From the NCBI GenBank assembly GCA_012934845.2, contig WNNJ02003718.1, positions 276,587 to 340,586 on the forward strand: a stretch of 64,000 nt of DNA. The letters run 5' to 3'. The DNA comes from Pomphorhynchus laevis. Lineage: Eukaryota; Acanthocephala; Palaeacanthocephala; Echinorhynchida; Pomphorhynchidae. The position numbers and the translations under genes are program-made. Below are positions 46,601-54,688 of the stretch, one piece after another (the first letter of the stretch is position 1; each line of letters opens with the position of its first letter). The notes under the pieces are model-generated. The model was not told the DNA's origin, made no database searches, and saw nothing but the letters and a program-made list of their open reading frames with translations.

Positions 46601-48403
46601 CTTTTTTGAAAAAAAGGACACTGTAAAAAAGGGCAAACAAATACACTAATATTATAAATATTTTAAGTTTTTATCGCTATTAAATATAGATGTTTCCTCA
46701 ATTTTCAAAATAGACAACATTAAATAAACATGTATTTTTACGTTATTTATATAGTAATGTATAAAGTTTATAGGTATAACTTATGGATCGAGATCAATTT
46801 ATACAAATAATCGCTTAACTGATTGGGTCAGTCTGATTAAAAATGATAGTACTAATAAATAAATTTCGGAATTTGTTGATAAATATTGAAGAAATCTGTT
46901 CTTCTAAACTCGTTCAATTTCAATGACACAAATTGATTATCATCAAAATTGATAATTAGTATTATATTTTATGTGCTACATATAACACATTGAATAGCTT
47001 AACTGGTTGCATCAAAGATGCTTGATAACAACAGTCATGATTCCATTGGAATGTAGTATTATGTTGGAAACTACTTTGTTTCTATATATACAGAACGCAG
47101 AATATATACACATTCTGCGATTAAATTATGAAAACGTATCCGATAAAGGGATCCTGTGAGAAAGCAAGCAGCAACAGCAATTTAAATTCCTGCCGAATAA
47201 AATTAGGATGATCCGGAAAGCACGTTGTCAGTTTAAAGAGGCTATGCCCATGTACTACGTAAGCAAATTCTCGGAGATGCCTTTTAAATATATCACAAGG
47301 CAGCCGAAACGACTGATGGTAGTTCACCCTACTGATGAGTGCTGCCGGCTACCATCAGCTCGTCTAGGAGTGATAAGGAAGTCTGATCTGCATGTAATCG
47401 AACACCGGTTTTTGGCAAAATCTACGATGTCACACAGGCAAAAAAAATCTTTCGGTTGCCTGTTTGACATTGTGAATAAATGGATGATCCGCACAGCAAT
47501 TCGATCTGGTTAAGAGCGTAAGCCTCAGACAATTAAGCAAAGTGTCGGAAACGCCTTTATTCACAATGTCACACAGGCAACCGAAACGGCCAGTGAGTAC
47601 TTCATTCTACTGATGAGTGTTGCCGGGTACTCATTGGTACTATTAGTACCAATGAGTACTAATTGTACTATTAGTGCTCATTACTACTATTATACAGTGA
47701 TTTTTTACATCACTCAAAATAGAGGTTCTCTTATATTTTGACACGAAAGCAATTCTACATGATATTTATTGTAGTAATAACATATATAGTAAATATACAA
47801 AAAATATTAATAAATTTTTTAATTTCATCTAGTATTATAAGTTTTTATCGCTATTAAATATAGATGTTTCCTCAATTTTCAAAATAGGCAACATTAAATA
47901 AACATGTATTTTTACGTTATTTATATAATAGTAATGTATAAAGTTTATAAATATAACTTAGGGATCCAGATCAAAATATACAAATAATCGCTTAACTGAT
48001 TAAGTCAGTTTTATTAAAAATGATCGTAATGTAGTAATTAATAAATTTCGGATTTGTTGATAAATATTAAAGCTCGTTCAATTTCAATGACACAAATTGA
48101 TTATCATCAAAATTGATAATTTGTATTATATTTTATGTGCTACATATAGCACATAGAATAGCTATATCGCGCTTCCATATCTTTAGAAGTAGACAAATTC
48201 CACACTGTCTTTAATTTTAACTTTTTGCCGGATTATATAAATCGTAATTCAGTTTTCTTAGCAAATTTTTACAACATTTCCTAGACAACATATTGATTTT
48301 ATTTTAGGATCTTTTGGCTACTGGATATCTTATCCAATGGATTCAAGACTATTTACCGATGCACGACCATGCAATAAATAAGTCGTTAAAGGCATTTCAT
48401 TAG
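34643..48403 (+). CDS. EIF3F: Translation initiation factor eIF3 subunit F, 8 exons
   Basis: MPN-domain subunit of the eIF3 complex, which helps recruit mRNA to the 40S ribosome in the cytoplasm. Exons: 34643-34757, 34810-34883, 36122-36201, 36769-36906, 38818-38909, 42207-42334, 43704-43817 and 48308-48403. All have GT/AG borders and matching phases, giving 278 residues. The MPN core includes CIHPTSVLSIIQFHERR, VIGTLFG, YDSVVGWFSTS, PVLVTLDTSL and KAYTV. The helical C-terminal part ends in LLATGYLIQWIQDYLPMHDH, the region where eIF3F has its ND-LL-VTYL motif. The JAMM zinc-binding histidines are absent, as expected for a non-catalytic MPN protein. Slightly short for the family. Introns total about 12.9 kb and carry LINE pieces, foldbacks and ribozyme-like repeats. 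Assignment to F rather than another MPN subunit rests on the C-terminal motif and VGWFSTS. Confidence 0.93.
35540..35588. repeat. Small foldback with ribozyme-like pieces
   Basis: Arms CTGCTATGTT and AACATAGCAG flank a segment that, on the minus strand, reads GGCCGAAACCUGAU. CUGAUGA lies further along the same strand, at about 35527-35533. The order of GAAAC before CUGAUGA resembles the 47-kb family. Function uncertain. Confidence 0.4.
35682..35790. repeat. AT-rich simple repeat, eIF3F intron 2
   Basis: Irregular runs of GATATA and TATCAATA. An adjoining segment of about 85 bp (35788-35872) recurs at 36993-37090 in the following intron. Confidence 0.7.
37950..38105 (-). mobile_element. LINE reverse-transcriptase fragment, eIF3F intron 4
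   Basis: One continuous minus-strand frame encodes NAAGPDGLPSLLVKNV and, further on, LNSIIPDVWLL. This is the conserved entry to a LINE reverse transcriptase (GPDG followed by a P-x-x-W motif). Only about 50 residues remain. Confidence 0.75.
38371..38703. repeat. Foldback element with about 80-bp inverted arms
   Basis: Left arm 38371-38452 and right arm 38623-38703 are inverted copies (TTAATTAACACGAACA at one end, its complement at the other; GAAGCTTAACCCGGAAT innermost). The core holds CUGAUGA (38547-38553), a possible 4-bp stem UACC/GGUG around a 24-nt loop, then GAAA (38586-38589), resembling a decayed hammerhead. Relatives lie at 44036-44160 and 63806-64000. Confidence 0.75.
39019..39406. 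repeat. Tandem duplication, about 113-bp block, 275-bp spacing
   Basis: Blocks 39019-39131 and 39294-39406 are nearly identical. The minus strand of each contains CUGAUGA, then GUAGCGUC and GCUG, in the same layout as the 51-kb hammerhead, but GAAA has become GAUU. Probably a dead tandem relative of the ribozyme repeats. Confidence 0.65.
40020..41200 (-). mobile_element. LINE G: degenerate LINE in eIF3F intron 5
   Basis: The minus strand encodes SDSFGPLLFCFTALALTKC, then YMDYATLGGDVNT, where the family normally reads YLDD-x-TLGG (one catalytic Asp is lost), then LGLVINVSKCELI. Towards its end comes HGISCSKSVGRLSHHSAIND, a C-terminal motif of this LINE type. Several frame breaks. The GC content is higher than in the surrounding intron. 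Confidence 0.8.
41401..41442 (-). ncRNA. Type I hammerhead ribozyme, left arm
   Basis: Minus strand, 5' to 3': stem I strand ACGGUA (41442-41437), CUGAUGA (41436-41430), stem II GCUC/GAGC with loop CGUUA, GAAA (41416-41413), a very short helix III closed by A-U around CCCG, cleavage triplet GUC, then UACCGU (41406-41401), which pairs perfectly with the first stem I strand. All conserved core bases are present. Self-cleavage is expected but unproven. Tiny helix III is known from Penelope-like-element and animal retrozyme hammerheads, which often work as dimers. Confidence 0.8.
41579..41620 (+). ncRNA. Type I hammerhead ribozyme, right arm
   Basis: Plus strand: stem I strand ACGGUA (41579-41584), CUGAUGA (41585-41591), stem II GCUC/GAGC with loop CGUUA (41592-41604), GAAA (41605-41608), minimal helix III around CGCG, cleavage triplet GUA, then UACCGU (41615-41620) closing stem I. 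It differs from the left-arm copy only in the helix III loop and the cleavage base (A for C), both permitted in hammerheads. Confidence 0.8.
44036..44160. repeat. Deleted relative of the 38.4-kb foldback
   Basis: Inner arms AAGCTTAACACGGAACGCG and its near complement lie close together (44045-44100), followed by the same outer right arm as at 38.6-38.7 kb, ending in GTGTTAATTAAAAAA. The middle of the element, including the ribozyme-like core, is gone. Confidence 0.7.
44549..44580. repeat. Short hairpin in eIF3F intron 7
   Basis: Arms CGATATGAGGC and GCCTCATATCG pair perfectly over 11 bp around a short loop. No role assigned. Confidence 0.6.
46664..48163. repeat. Direct repeats of about 330 bp flanking a foldback region
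   Basis: Segment 46664-47000 recurs, with few changes, at about 47838-48163 (offset about 1175 bp) in the last eIF3F intron. The DNA between them holds the ribozyme-like foldback at 47.27-47.64 kb. The arrangement could be a local tandem duplication later split by an insertion, or a retroelement with long direct repeats. No coding sequence joins them. Confidence 0.75.
47270..47640. repeat. Inverted repeat with permuted hammerhead-like motifs
   Basis: Two blocks (about 47309-47370 and 47573-47640) share the order GGC(A/G)-C, CGAAAC, a variable arm, CUACUGAUGAG, then the complement of the first stem. The flanking stem changes in a compensating way: GGCAGC/GCUGCC in one block, GGCAAC/GUUGCC in the other. 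A second arm pair also covaries. An inverted piece at about 47440-47480 makes the region partly palindromic. The motif order matches a circularly permuted hammerhead, but I could not build a complete one. Confidence 0.5.
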
Positions 48404-48430
48404 AAAAATGTACAATTTCTCGTTTCCCCC

Positions 48431-48436
48431 AATAAA
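48431..48436 (+). terminator. Polyadenylation signal of eIF3F
   Basis: AATAAA, 28 bp after the eIF3F stop codon. Position and context fit a 3' end signal. Confidence 0.6.
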
Positions 48437-48950
48437 AAATATATTTACTTTTAATTTATTGTTTTGTCATTCTTAAACAGTTTAATTCTTTAAATAAAAA
48501 TGAAATTTAAAATTTTTTTATTATTAATTTTTTTTATTTTTTTCTTTAATTAAAATTATTAATTCTTTAAAAAAATTAAAGAATTAAAAATATTTGTTTA
48601 TACGAACATTTTGATATTTTTTGATAATTATAAGCATCTGTTCTTCTTGGATTATTTATTCAACCATTTAAGAAATAAGAATATTTTAAATCTTTGATAC
48701 TGATCCATTATTGATATAGAATTATTGGAGCTGGATCAAAGAAAAGAGGAAAATTTTTGATATTTTGCTAACTTCTGTTAGCATCTTCAGAAAATTACAA
48801 TGTTTTTTTAATATACATGATTATATAAAACGCCCAAAACGATCGCCGTCATTTGCTTTCGGCAGGTGCTGCCTATATTAGCGATAAACAGCTGCTTTTA
48901 GTGTTGTTTGAATTGTTGTGACACGATATCAGTAACTTTTGAGGGTACAC

Positions 48951-49711
48951 AAAACGCAATAAAAAAATGAAGATTCAAAATAGTTTAGAAACAAAACAAA
49001 AATAACAATCATAATTTTTCCATTAAAAATAAATAATTTGAAAAAATAATAAAAAAAATTAAATAGTAATTATTAAAATTACATGAAAAATTAAATAAAG
49101 TATAAAAATAAAAAAGATTATTTAAGCTGAATTCGAACCAAAAGTATCATTATATGATCTTTAAAAATCTGGAAGGTTTAAAGGCACCGTGCTGTCAAAT
49201 GAGGGGAAGAACAAGAGCGTTTTTGGTGTATCTTAGTCCATGACGCATATTCGGCAGAAACGCTAAAGGCGGCGTCCGGTACAGCAATGCCCGTAACTAT
49301 AACGACATTGCAAAAGCACTGTGCTATTAAATGAGAGAAAGATCAAGAGCATTTTTGCTGTAGCTTAGTACATAACGCATATTCGACAGTAACGCTAAGG
49401 TTGGAGGTCGATAAAACAATATCCTTAATTATTACGACATTGGAATGTCCGTGATTGCTACATCAATGATAGTAATAGATCACTATACCGGTTCACCAAT
49501 TAAAAGTAATCTCAATTATGACATATTGTTTGCATTACGCAATAAAAAATGAAGATTCAAAATAGTTTAGAAACAAAACAAAAATAACAACCATAATATT
49601 TACATTAAAAATAAATAATTTGAAAAAATAATAATAAAAATATAAAATAGTAATGATTAAAATTACATGAAAAATTAAATAAAGTATAAAAATAGAAAAG
49701 ATTATCTAAGC
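48951..49711. repeat. Direct repeats of about 180 bp around an internal tandem
   Basis: Blocks 48951-49131 and 49533-49711 are close copies. Between them a unit of about 128 bp is duplicated (about 49186-49312 and 49313-49441). This nested structure has no ORF. Origin unknown. Confidence 0.7.
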
Positions 49712-50920
49712 AAAAGAACCGTTTACAACATCTTTACAAAATATCAAACGTTATGCCAGACTTGTTATTTGACATAGAATTATAGTTTTTTTGACTGCAA
49801 TATTCTTCAAGAATTTTTATATTTAAAAAATTGGTACATTTTGCAAAAACAACAGTATTATTATAGTCAATATTGTGATCTAAATTTAAACTATGGTCTA
49901 CAATAGCGCTACTGTGACTCTTTTTTAGTATGTATTTGTGTTGTTAACACAAATGCACTACCTCTAATGGTAGGTCTATTTATCCCACACATATATTTTA
50001 TCGCATTCTCAACAAGAAATTTTATTAATTCCATCATTATCATGTTTGGGTTTCTTTCTTTTTTTATTTTTGATGCAAAAATCACCCTCAACCGGTGTAT
50101 TTAGTTAAGAACGGTATATTTCGAAGAAGAGTTAAATTAACTACTCTGTATATTCTAAAATTAATTAAAAAAATATTAAATATTTATTTTTAAAATTGAA
50201 TTTGTTCTCAGTTTATAAAATATGTCAAAATGAAACTCTACAAACTCATTTTCAATGAACATTTAAGATGGTTTATTTATAAATAATTTATTTATATCGA
50301 CATTTAAAATTGGACTGTCTAATCAAATTTATTTGAACATTAAATATGGTGTTTAATATATCGAACACCATATTATCTATTTGTAATTGAACACTAACTT
50401 TTTTTTATTAATTATTGCATTAGTTAACAAGAAATTTTATTAACTCTATCATTATCATGTTTGGGTTTCTTTTTCATAATGTTATGTAGTTTCGGTATTT
50501 TACAATTATACAAAACAATATTTGAAGTATTTAATGTATGAAGTAATTATCGGAGCGTTGACAACAAAGAATAAGGTTTAAGCTTTTTAAATAAAATTTT
50601 TTGTTTAAACATTTTCTTTTGTTGCCAAACTAATTTTTGCATCTTGATCAAGTAAACAGGTAGATTACGTTGCTATTTAAAAATAATGCAGGGTCGTGAT
50701 GATTTGTGATCCTAAATGTATTTAATCGTTAAATTTCTAGTTAAATTACAGAATAAAGTTATATCATCAATATATAAAAATATTTTAATTTTATTTTAAT
50801 TATTAAATTTTAAAATTTTGCTTATATCACACATTTATATTTGTAATTTGTTGAATTTTAATGTTTGCCTTAAATTACATTTATATATTTTTTTAAATAT
50901 AAAAATGTAATATATATATT
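49712..50920. other. Intergenic AT-rich DNA
   Basis: No supported gene. A phrase of about 40 bp (AAATTTTATTAA followed by ATCATTATCATG) occurs at about 50019-50050 and again near 50431-50460. Confidence 0.5.
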
Positions 50921-50977
50921 GAAATTCTGATGACTATTTTTATTCTGCACTCTACTTTAATCCTATCTATACGCTAA

Positions 50978-51023
50978 CAGCAGTACGCTACATTTCAGTA
51001 TTGGTGGACCTCATCAGCTAATG
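50978..51023 (-). ncRNA. Hammerhead ribozyme, left arm of the 51-kb foldback
   Basis: Minus strand: stem I strand CAUUAG (51023-51018), CUGAUGA, weak stem II GGU/ACU with an 8-nt loop, GAAA (50996-50993), helix III AUG/CGU around UAG, cleavage triplet GUA, then CUGCUG (50983-50978). Stem I pairs at five of six positions, one of them G-U. The core bases are complete. Confidence 0.6.
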
Positions 51024-51102
51024 ATCCAATACTTACGTTTCACGCTTCGGTCCTGTTTATGTTGTTAAAATGATCAAAACGTGAAACGTGGAGGTATTAA
51101 AT

Positions 51103-51147
51103 CAGTAGCTGATGAGTCCACCAATACTGAAATGTAGCGTACTGCTG
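51103..51147 (+). ncRNA. Hammerhead ribozyme, right arm of the 51-kb foldback
   Basis: Plus strand: stem I strand CAGUAG (51103-51108) pairs with CUGCUG (51142-51147) over six pairs, one of them G-U. CUGAUGA is at 51109-51115 and GAAA at 51129-51132; helix III is three pairs and the cleavage triplet is GUA. Stem II has lost one G compared with its relatives, so it is weak and activity is doubtful. Confidence 0.6.
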
Positions 51148-51605
51148 TTGACTTATAGATAGGATTAAAGTAGCGTGCAGAATAAAAATAGTCATCAGAA
51201 CTTCAATAGTAACAATGATTGCACAGGCATATCAACTTAAAATATATAAATATAGAATGAATATAGTATAAATATAAATATAGTTATGGGATTCAATCGT
51301 TTAAATATATAGACATGTATATATTTATGTATTCACATATATAATAAAATTTATATTATATGCACATATATCGGTTAGTATATTATCCATTAATATGTTC
51401 AAACAATGTTATAAAATTTCTTTTTGGGATTAAAACATTTACATTTCTAAAAAATAACTGATTTGATAGTATTCAAAGTGTTAAATTTCGATACTCTGTC
51501 TCGTATTGCGTGTGCATTATTTACACCTTTTCTTTTTCATTTTACTTGACTTTTGCAATTTAATATTTCATGAATATTATCAAAATCATGTATGAACATA
51601 ATATT

Positions 51606-51611
51606 TTTATT
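51606..51611 (-). terminator. Polyadenylation signal of ALG14
   Basis: AATAAA on the minus strand, about 18 bp past the ALG14 stop codon. Confidence 0.55.
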
Positions 51612-51628
51612 TGAATTTCCAACAAAAA

Positions 51629-52150
51629 TTAAGACAGCTGGCCAATATATCTCAAGTTTTTATTAGGATACTTGTGGAGTAATTCTGGCCATTGTACCAA
51701 TACACAAGTTACAATATTTAATAAAATGCGTGCACTTAACGATAGGCTTTGAACTCTACATATACTTTCAACAAACACGATTTTACAAGGAGGATTTAGC
51801 CGTAACTTAGAAAGAAACCAAGCGACAAAACAGACAGGAACACATGTGCCAGGTCCGTTGACAAGTACAAAATCAGGCTTTAATCTCCACATTAGAAATA
51901 AACATTCTAACATCGCCCATGGTATATGAACAAGTAACGATAAAACCATGTTTTGGTTTACCTCTCTTGATCTGTGTATTTTATGGATAAAATTCTCAGG
52001 GGTATTCTTCAGTGCATTGGGAGTTGTTTTGTCACTCTCTGCAATTATATAATGTACGGGCTTTAACGTTTCCGGTATTGACTGGATTAATGTCATCATT
52101 TCAGAAGTGTGCCCTCCAGATCCAAGGACAGCAACTGATTTCAACATAAT
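51629..52150 (-). CDS. ALG14: ALG14, UDP-GlcNAc transferase subunit (last exon)
   Basis: Membrane-bound partner of ALG13. Together they add the second GlcNAc to dolichol-PP-GlcNAc on the cytosolic face of the ER. Family signatures: VAVLGSGGHTSEMMTL at the start, HRSREVNQN, KPDFVLVNGPGTCVPVC in a hydrophobic stretch, VFVESICRVQSLSLSARIL, QWPELLHKYPNKNLRYIGQL at the end. Animal ALG14 starts with a transmembrane anchor before the GSGGHT loop, which is missing here. A good acceptor (TTTTGCAG ending at 52151) directly precedes the conserved part, so I take this as the last exon, with an upstream exon not found. If translation instead starts at the internal ATG (52147), the protein is about 172 residues and has no N-terminal anchor. 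Confidence 0.9.
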   Translation of the reverse strand: MMLKSVAVLGSGGHTSEMMTLIQSIPETLKPVHYIIAESDKTTPNALKNTPENFIHKIHRSREVNQNMVLSLLVHIPWAMLECLFLMWRLKPDFVLVNGPGTCVPVCFVAWFLSKLRLNPPCKIVFVESICRVQSLSLSARILLNIVTCVLVQWPELLHKYPNKNLRYIGQLS

Positions 52151-54688
52151 CTGCAAAATGGTAAAAATGTCATCTTTAGGAAATTTAAAATCAGTTTTTT
52201 TCTGATATTGTGCTTCTATTAATATAAAACCAAATTCAATGTGTGAATAAACACTTATTTTGCAATTTTCGGGACTTATTTAACGAGTTCAAGATTAACC
52301 TTGATATAATTTATGAGAATAATTTTATTTGTGAATGTATGGCGCCTTGCGTCCGCAAATAGTCTAATGGTAACTTCATCATACTGGTTTTAAATTCATG
52401 CAGGTTATGAAGTTTTCTCTCCTAATCTAATTATTGTTGAATTAAATATAGTAATTTCAAAATACAATTGAATTTTAACAATTCGATTTTGCTAGTGGTT
52501 TATTGGTCGTGAATTACTTAAAGATGTTTTCTGATGGAGATCATACAATCTCAGTTATTGACATGAAATAAAATTGATTCATATGCGACCGTTATTTTGG
52601 ATGTCGGTCGTGAAGGCCGATAACTTACAACATTGTTGCATCTAGATTCACAGTCGAAGAACAAAATCTACATTCGGGTATCTTACGTCGAACACTCATG
52701 AAATGAGATACCTGGTCTCTCATGATCTGTATTATTGGTCGGAATGTTTTAAATTTAGAACAAAATACGCTCCACCTACACCGATCTTAACAGGTACAGT
52801 TTTAACCAATCGTCATAATTTTCGCAACTTACTCAAGCAATTATGTATTTTAAGAGCCTAAATTTGAATCAATTGTAGAATATATTGTTTGTACAATAAA
52901 TAACTTTATTCTAAACTCAAAATTTCAGCAAACAGTTTATTTTAAGTTAAAAAATTAATATAAAAAGCTTATGGTATATAAAGTAAATAACAAAGTTGTG
53001 AATTGCAATAAGATTATAAAAATTGTTCCTTATGATAACTTAATTACTTAAACTTATTATCATTAGTCTTCCCGTATGAAAGTTTTGAGTATTTTGATAC
53101 AGTTTATTAAATAAGCTTTTATTTATAAAAGCCTTTATATCACAAAAAGCTTTTATATTATTTTTATTTCATATCGTTTCGTTTTTATTTTATTTTATTG
53201 TTTTTCATTTCGTTTTTATTTCATATCATTTTTTATATCATAGTATAAAGTATATTGTTTTTATATTGTTTAGATGTAATATTATCGCAGTTGTGTGCAG
53301 TTATTTTTATTTCTCACAATATATTTTTAGTTAATATTATTTTTAATATTATAAAAATATTTTTAGTTAATATTATGTTTAATAAATAATATTATTAATA
53401 TTATTTTTAATTAATGATAAAAAATGTGATCAAAATATTATGTAAAATGTAAGAGCATGCATAAAATGAATTTTTTTACACGTTAATCCGATTTATACAA
53501 ATCAGACTTTTGTGTACTCGTCAAATTAATGCTATTAATTATCTGTTTTCAGAAATAAATTACAATCTCATTATAATTTATTTATGATAAGGGCAGCACG
53601 TTCAATCGAACAAGATTTGGATCGCAGATGATGCGTCAAAAACATTAGACGCTAACTTTCAGTACGTCTGCGCTAAAATCATACATCAAAATTATTAAAT
53701 ATAACGTTTTAATGTCATATTAAGATACAGATGTGTAAAATGTTATATGCAGCATCACCATCTCCACAATTATTAAAACTATCATATGATGATACTAAGA
53801 GTTATTTTCGAATGATGCCAGAACATATCACATCTTTTATAACGATTTATATTTTATAACTTTTGGCTATTTTTACAATACATTTAAAAATTTATAAACA
53901 TTTCTATAATTGATATATTCGTGCGATGTGAGTTATAATGTAATCTATAATATACCCGTATTATCCATGTTCATCACATTTTTTATTTATAACGTAATGT
54001 TGACATTGTTTATTCTTTTCTGTTTTCATTTAAATCTAAATATATTTATATTTTAATATATAATATGATTTATGCTTATCGGACTAGAGTAAACATAACA
54101 CCTAGCTGTCTAGCGTATTTAAAGTTATGGAAGGATATCCTCCATAACTGATAAAACATTAAATGTTTAATCAAAACAAAATTTTGGCCTCTATAGCATA
54201 TGAAAGTTTGACCTAATATTTTTTCAATAATTACTCATCTTGCTTCCTATTGCTCAATCAACTAACGAATTTGAGTTCAAAAAATAAAACTTATTGACTT
54301 TATAAACTCTATAAGAATTTGATAAAAATGATCATGAAATAAGAACTAATCTTTTAGATTAATAAGGATGTTCCTCAAATTTCTTTTAAATTAATAAATA
54401 ATGTTTAAAATTTATAAATCTGTTGTTTCATATTTTATGATCGGCATTTTGGTAAATAAAAACCCAATTTATTTTTAAAAAGTAAAATGTTTTAGAAATT
54501 TTAAAAAATTAGTTTTCTTTGATTTTGTAATTCAACAAATTAAATTAAAAGGCATTTGTGGAATTTTATAAAATTAAAAAAAAATGTTGTTTCATATAGT
54601 CTTTTAATAAATCAAATTGCGCTTTGGTAAAAATGAAACACAAGTTAATTTTGTATAACAATATCTAATGATTACTTGTTCGTACACA
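52151..54688. other. Intergenic, AT-rich
   Basis: No gene supported. The missing first exon of ALG14 would be expected in its right-hand part, but no hydrophobic coding segment with a donor site was recognised. A tRNA-like A box at about 52370 lacks a proper B box (see rejected items). Confidence 0.45.

Larger units (their letters stand above)
50921..51204. mobile_element. Second foldback family with a hammerhead in each arm
   Basis: The left arm (50921-51040) and right arm (51087-51204) are inverted copies, roughly 120 bp each, around a loop of about 45 bp. Each arm contains a type I hammerhead on opposite strands. The sequence is unrelated outside the ribozyme core to the 41.3-kb foldback. 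A half copy lies at about 60555-60715, and homology there runs some 30 bp past the right arm. Confidence 0.8.

Noticed and set aside
46664-48163. An LTR retrotransposon bounded by the 330-bp direct repeats
   Set aside because: No TG...CA ends, primer-binding site or coding sequence between the repeats; a duplication or a ribozyme-type element fits better.
34643-48403. Assignment of the MPN gene to COP9 subunit 6 or proteasome Rpn8
   Set aside because: The C-terminal LLATGYLIQW segment, and the absence of the C-terminal features of those proteins, fit eIF3F better.
52360-52420. tRNA-like A box (TAGTCTAATGG) followed by a weak B-box-like GGTT
   Set aside because: The T-arm sequence departs from GGTTCRANNC and no acceptor stem pairs; probably chance or a very old SINE.
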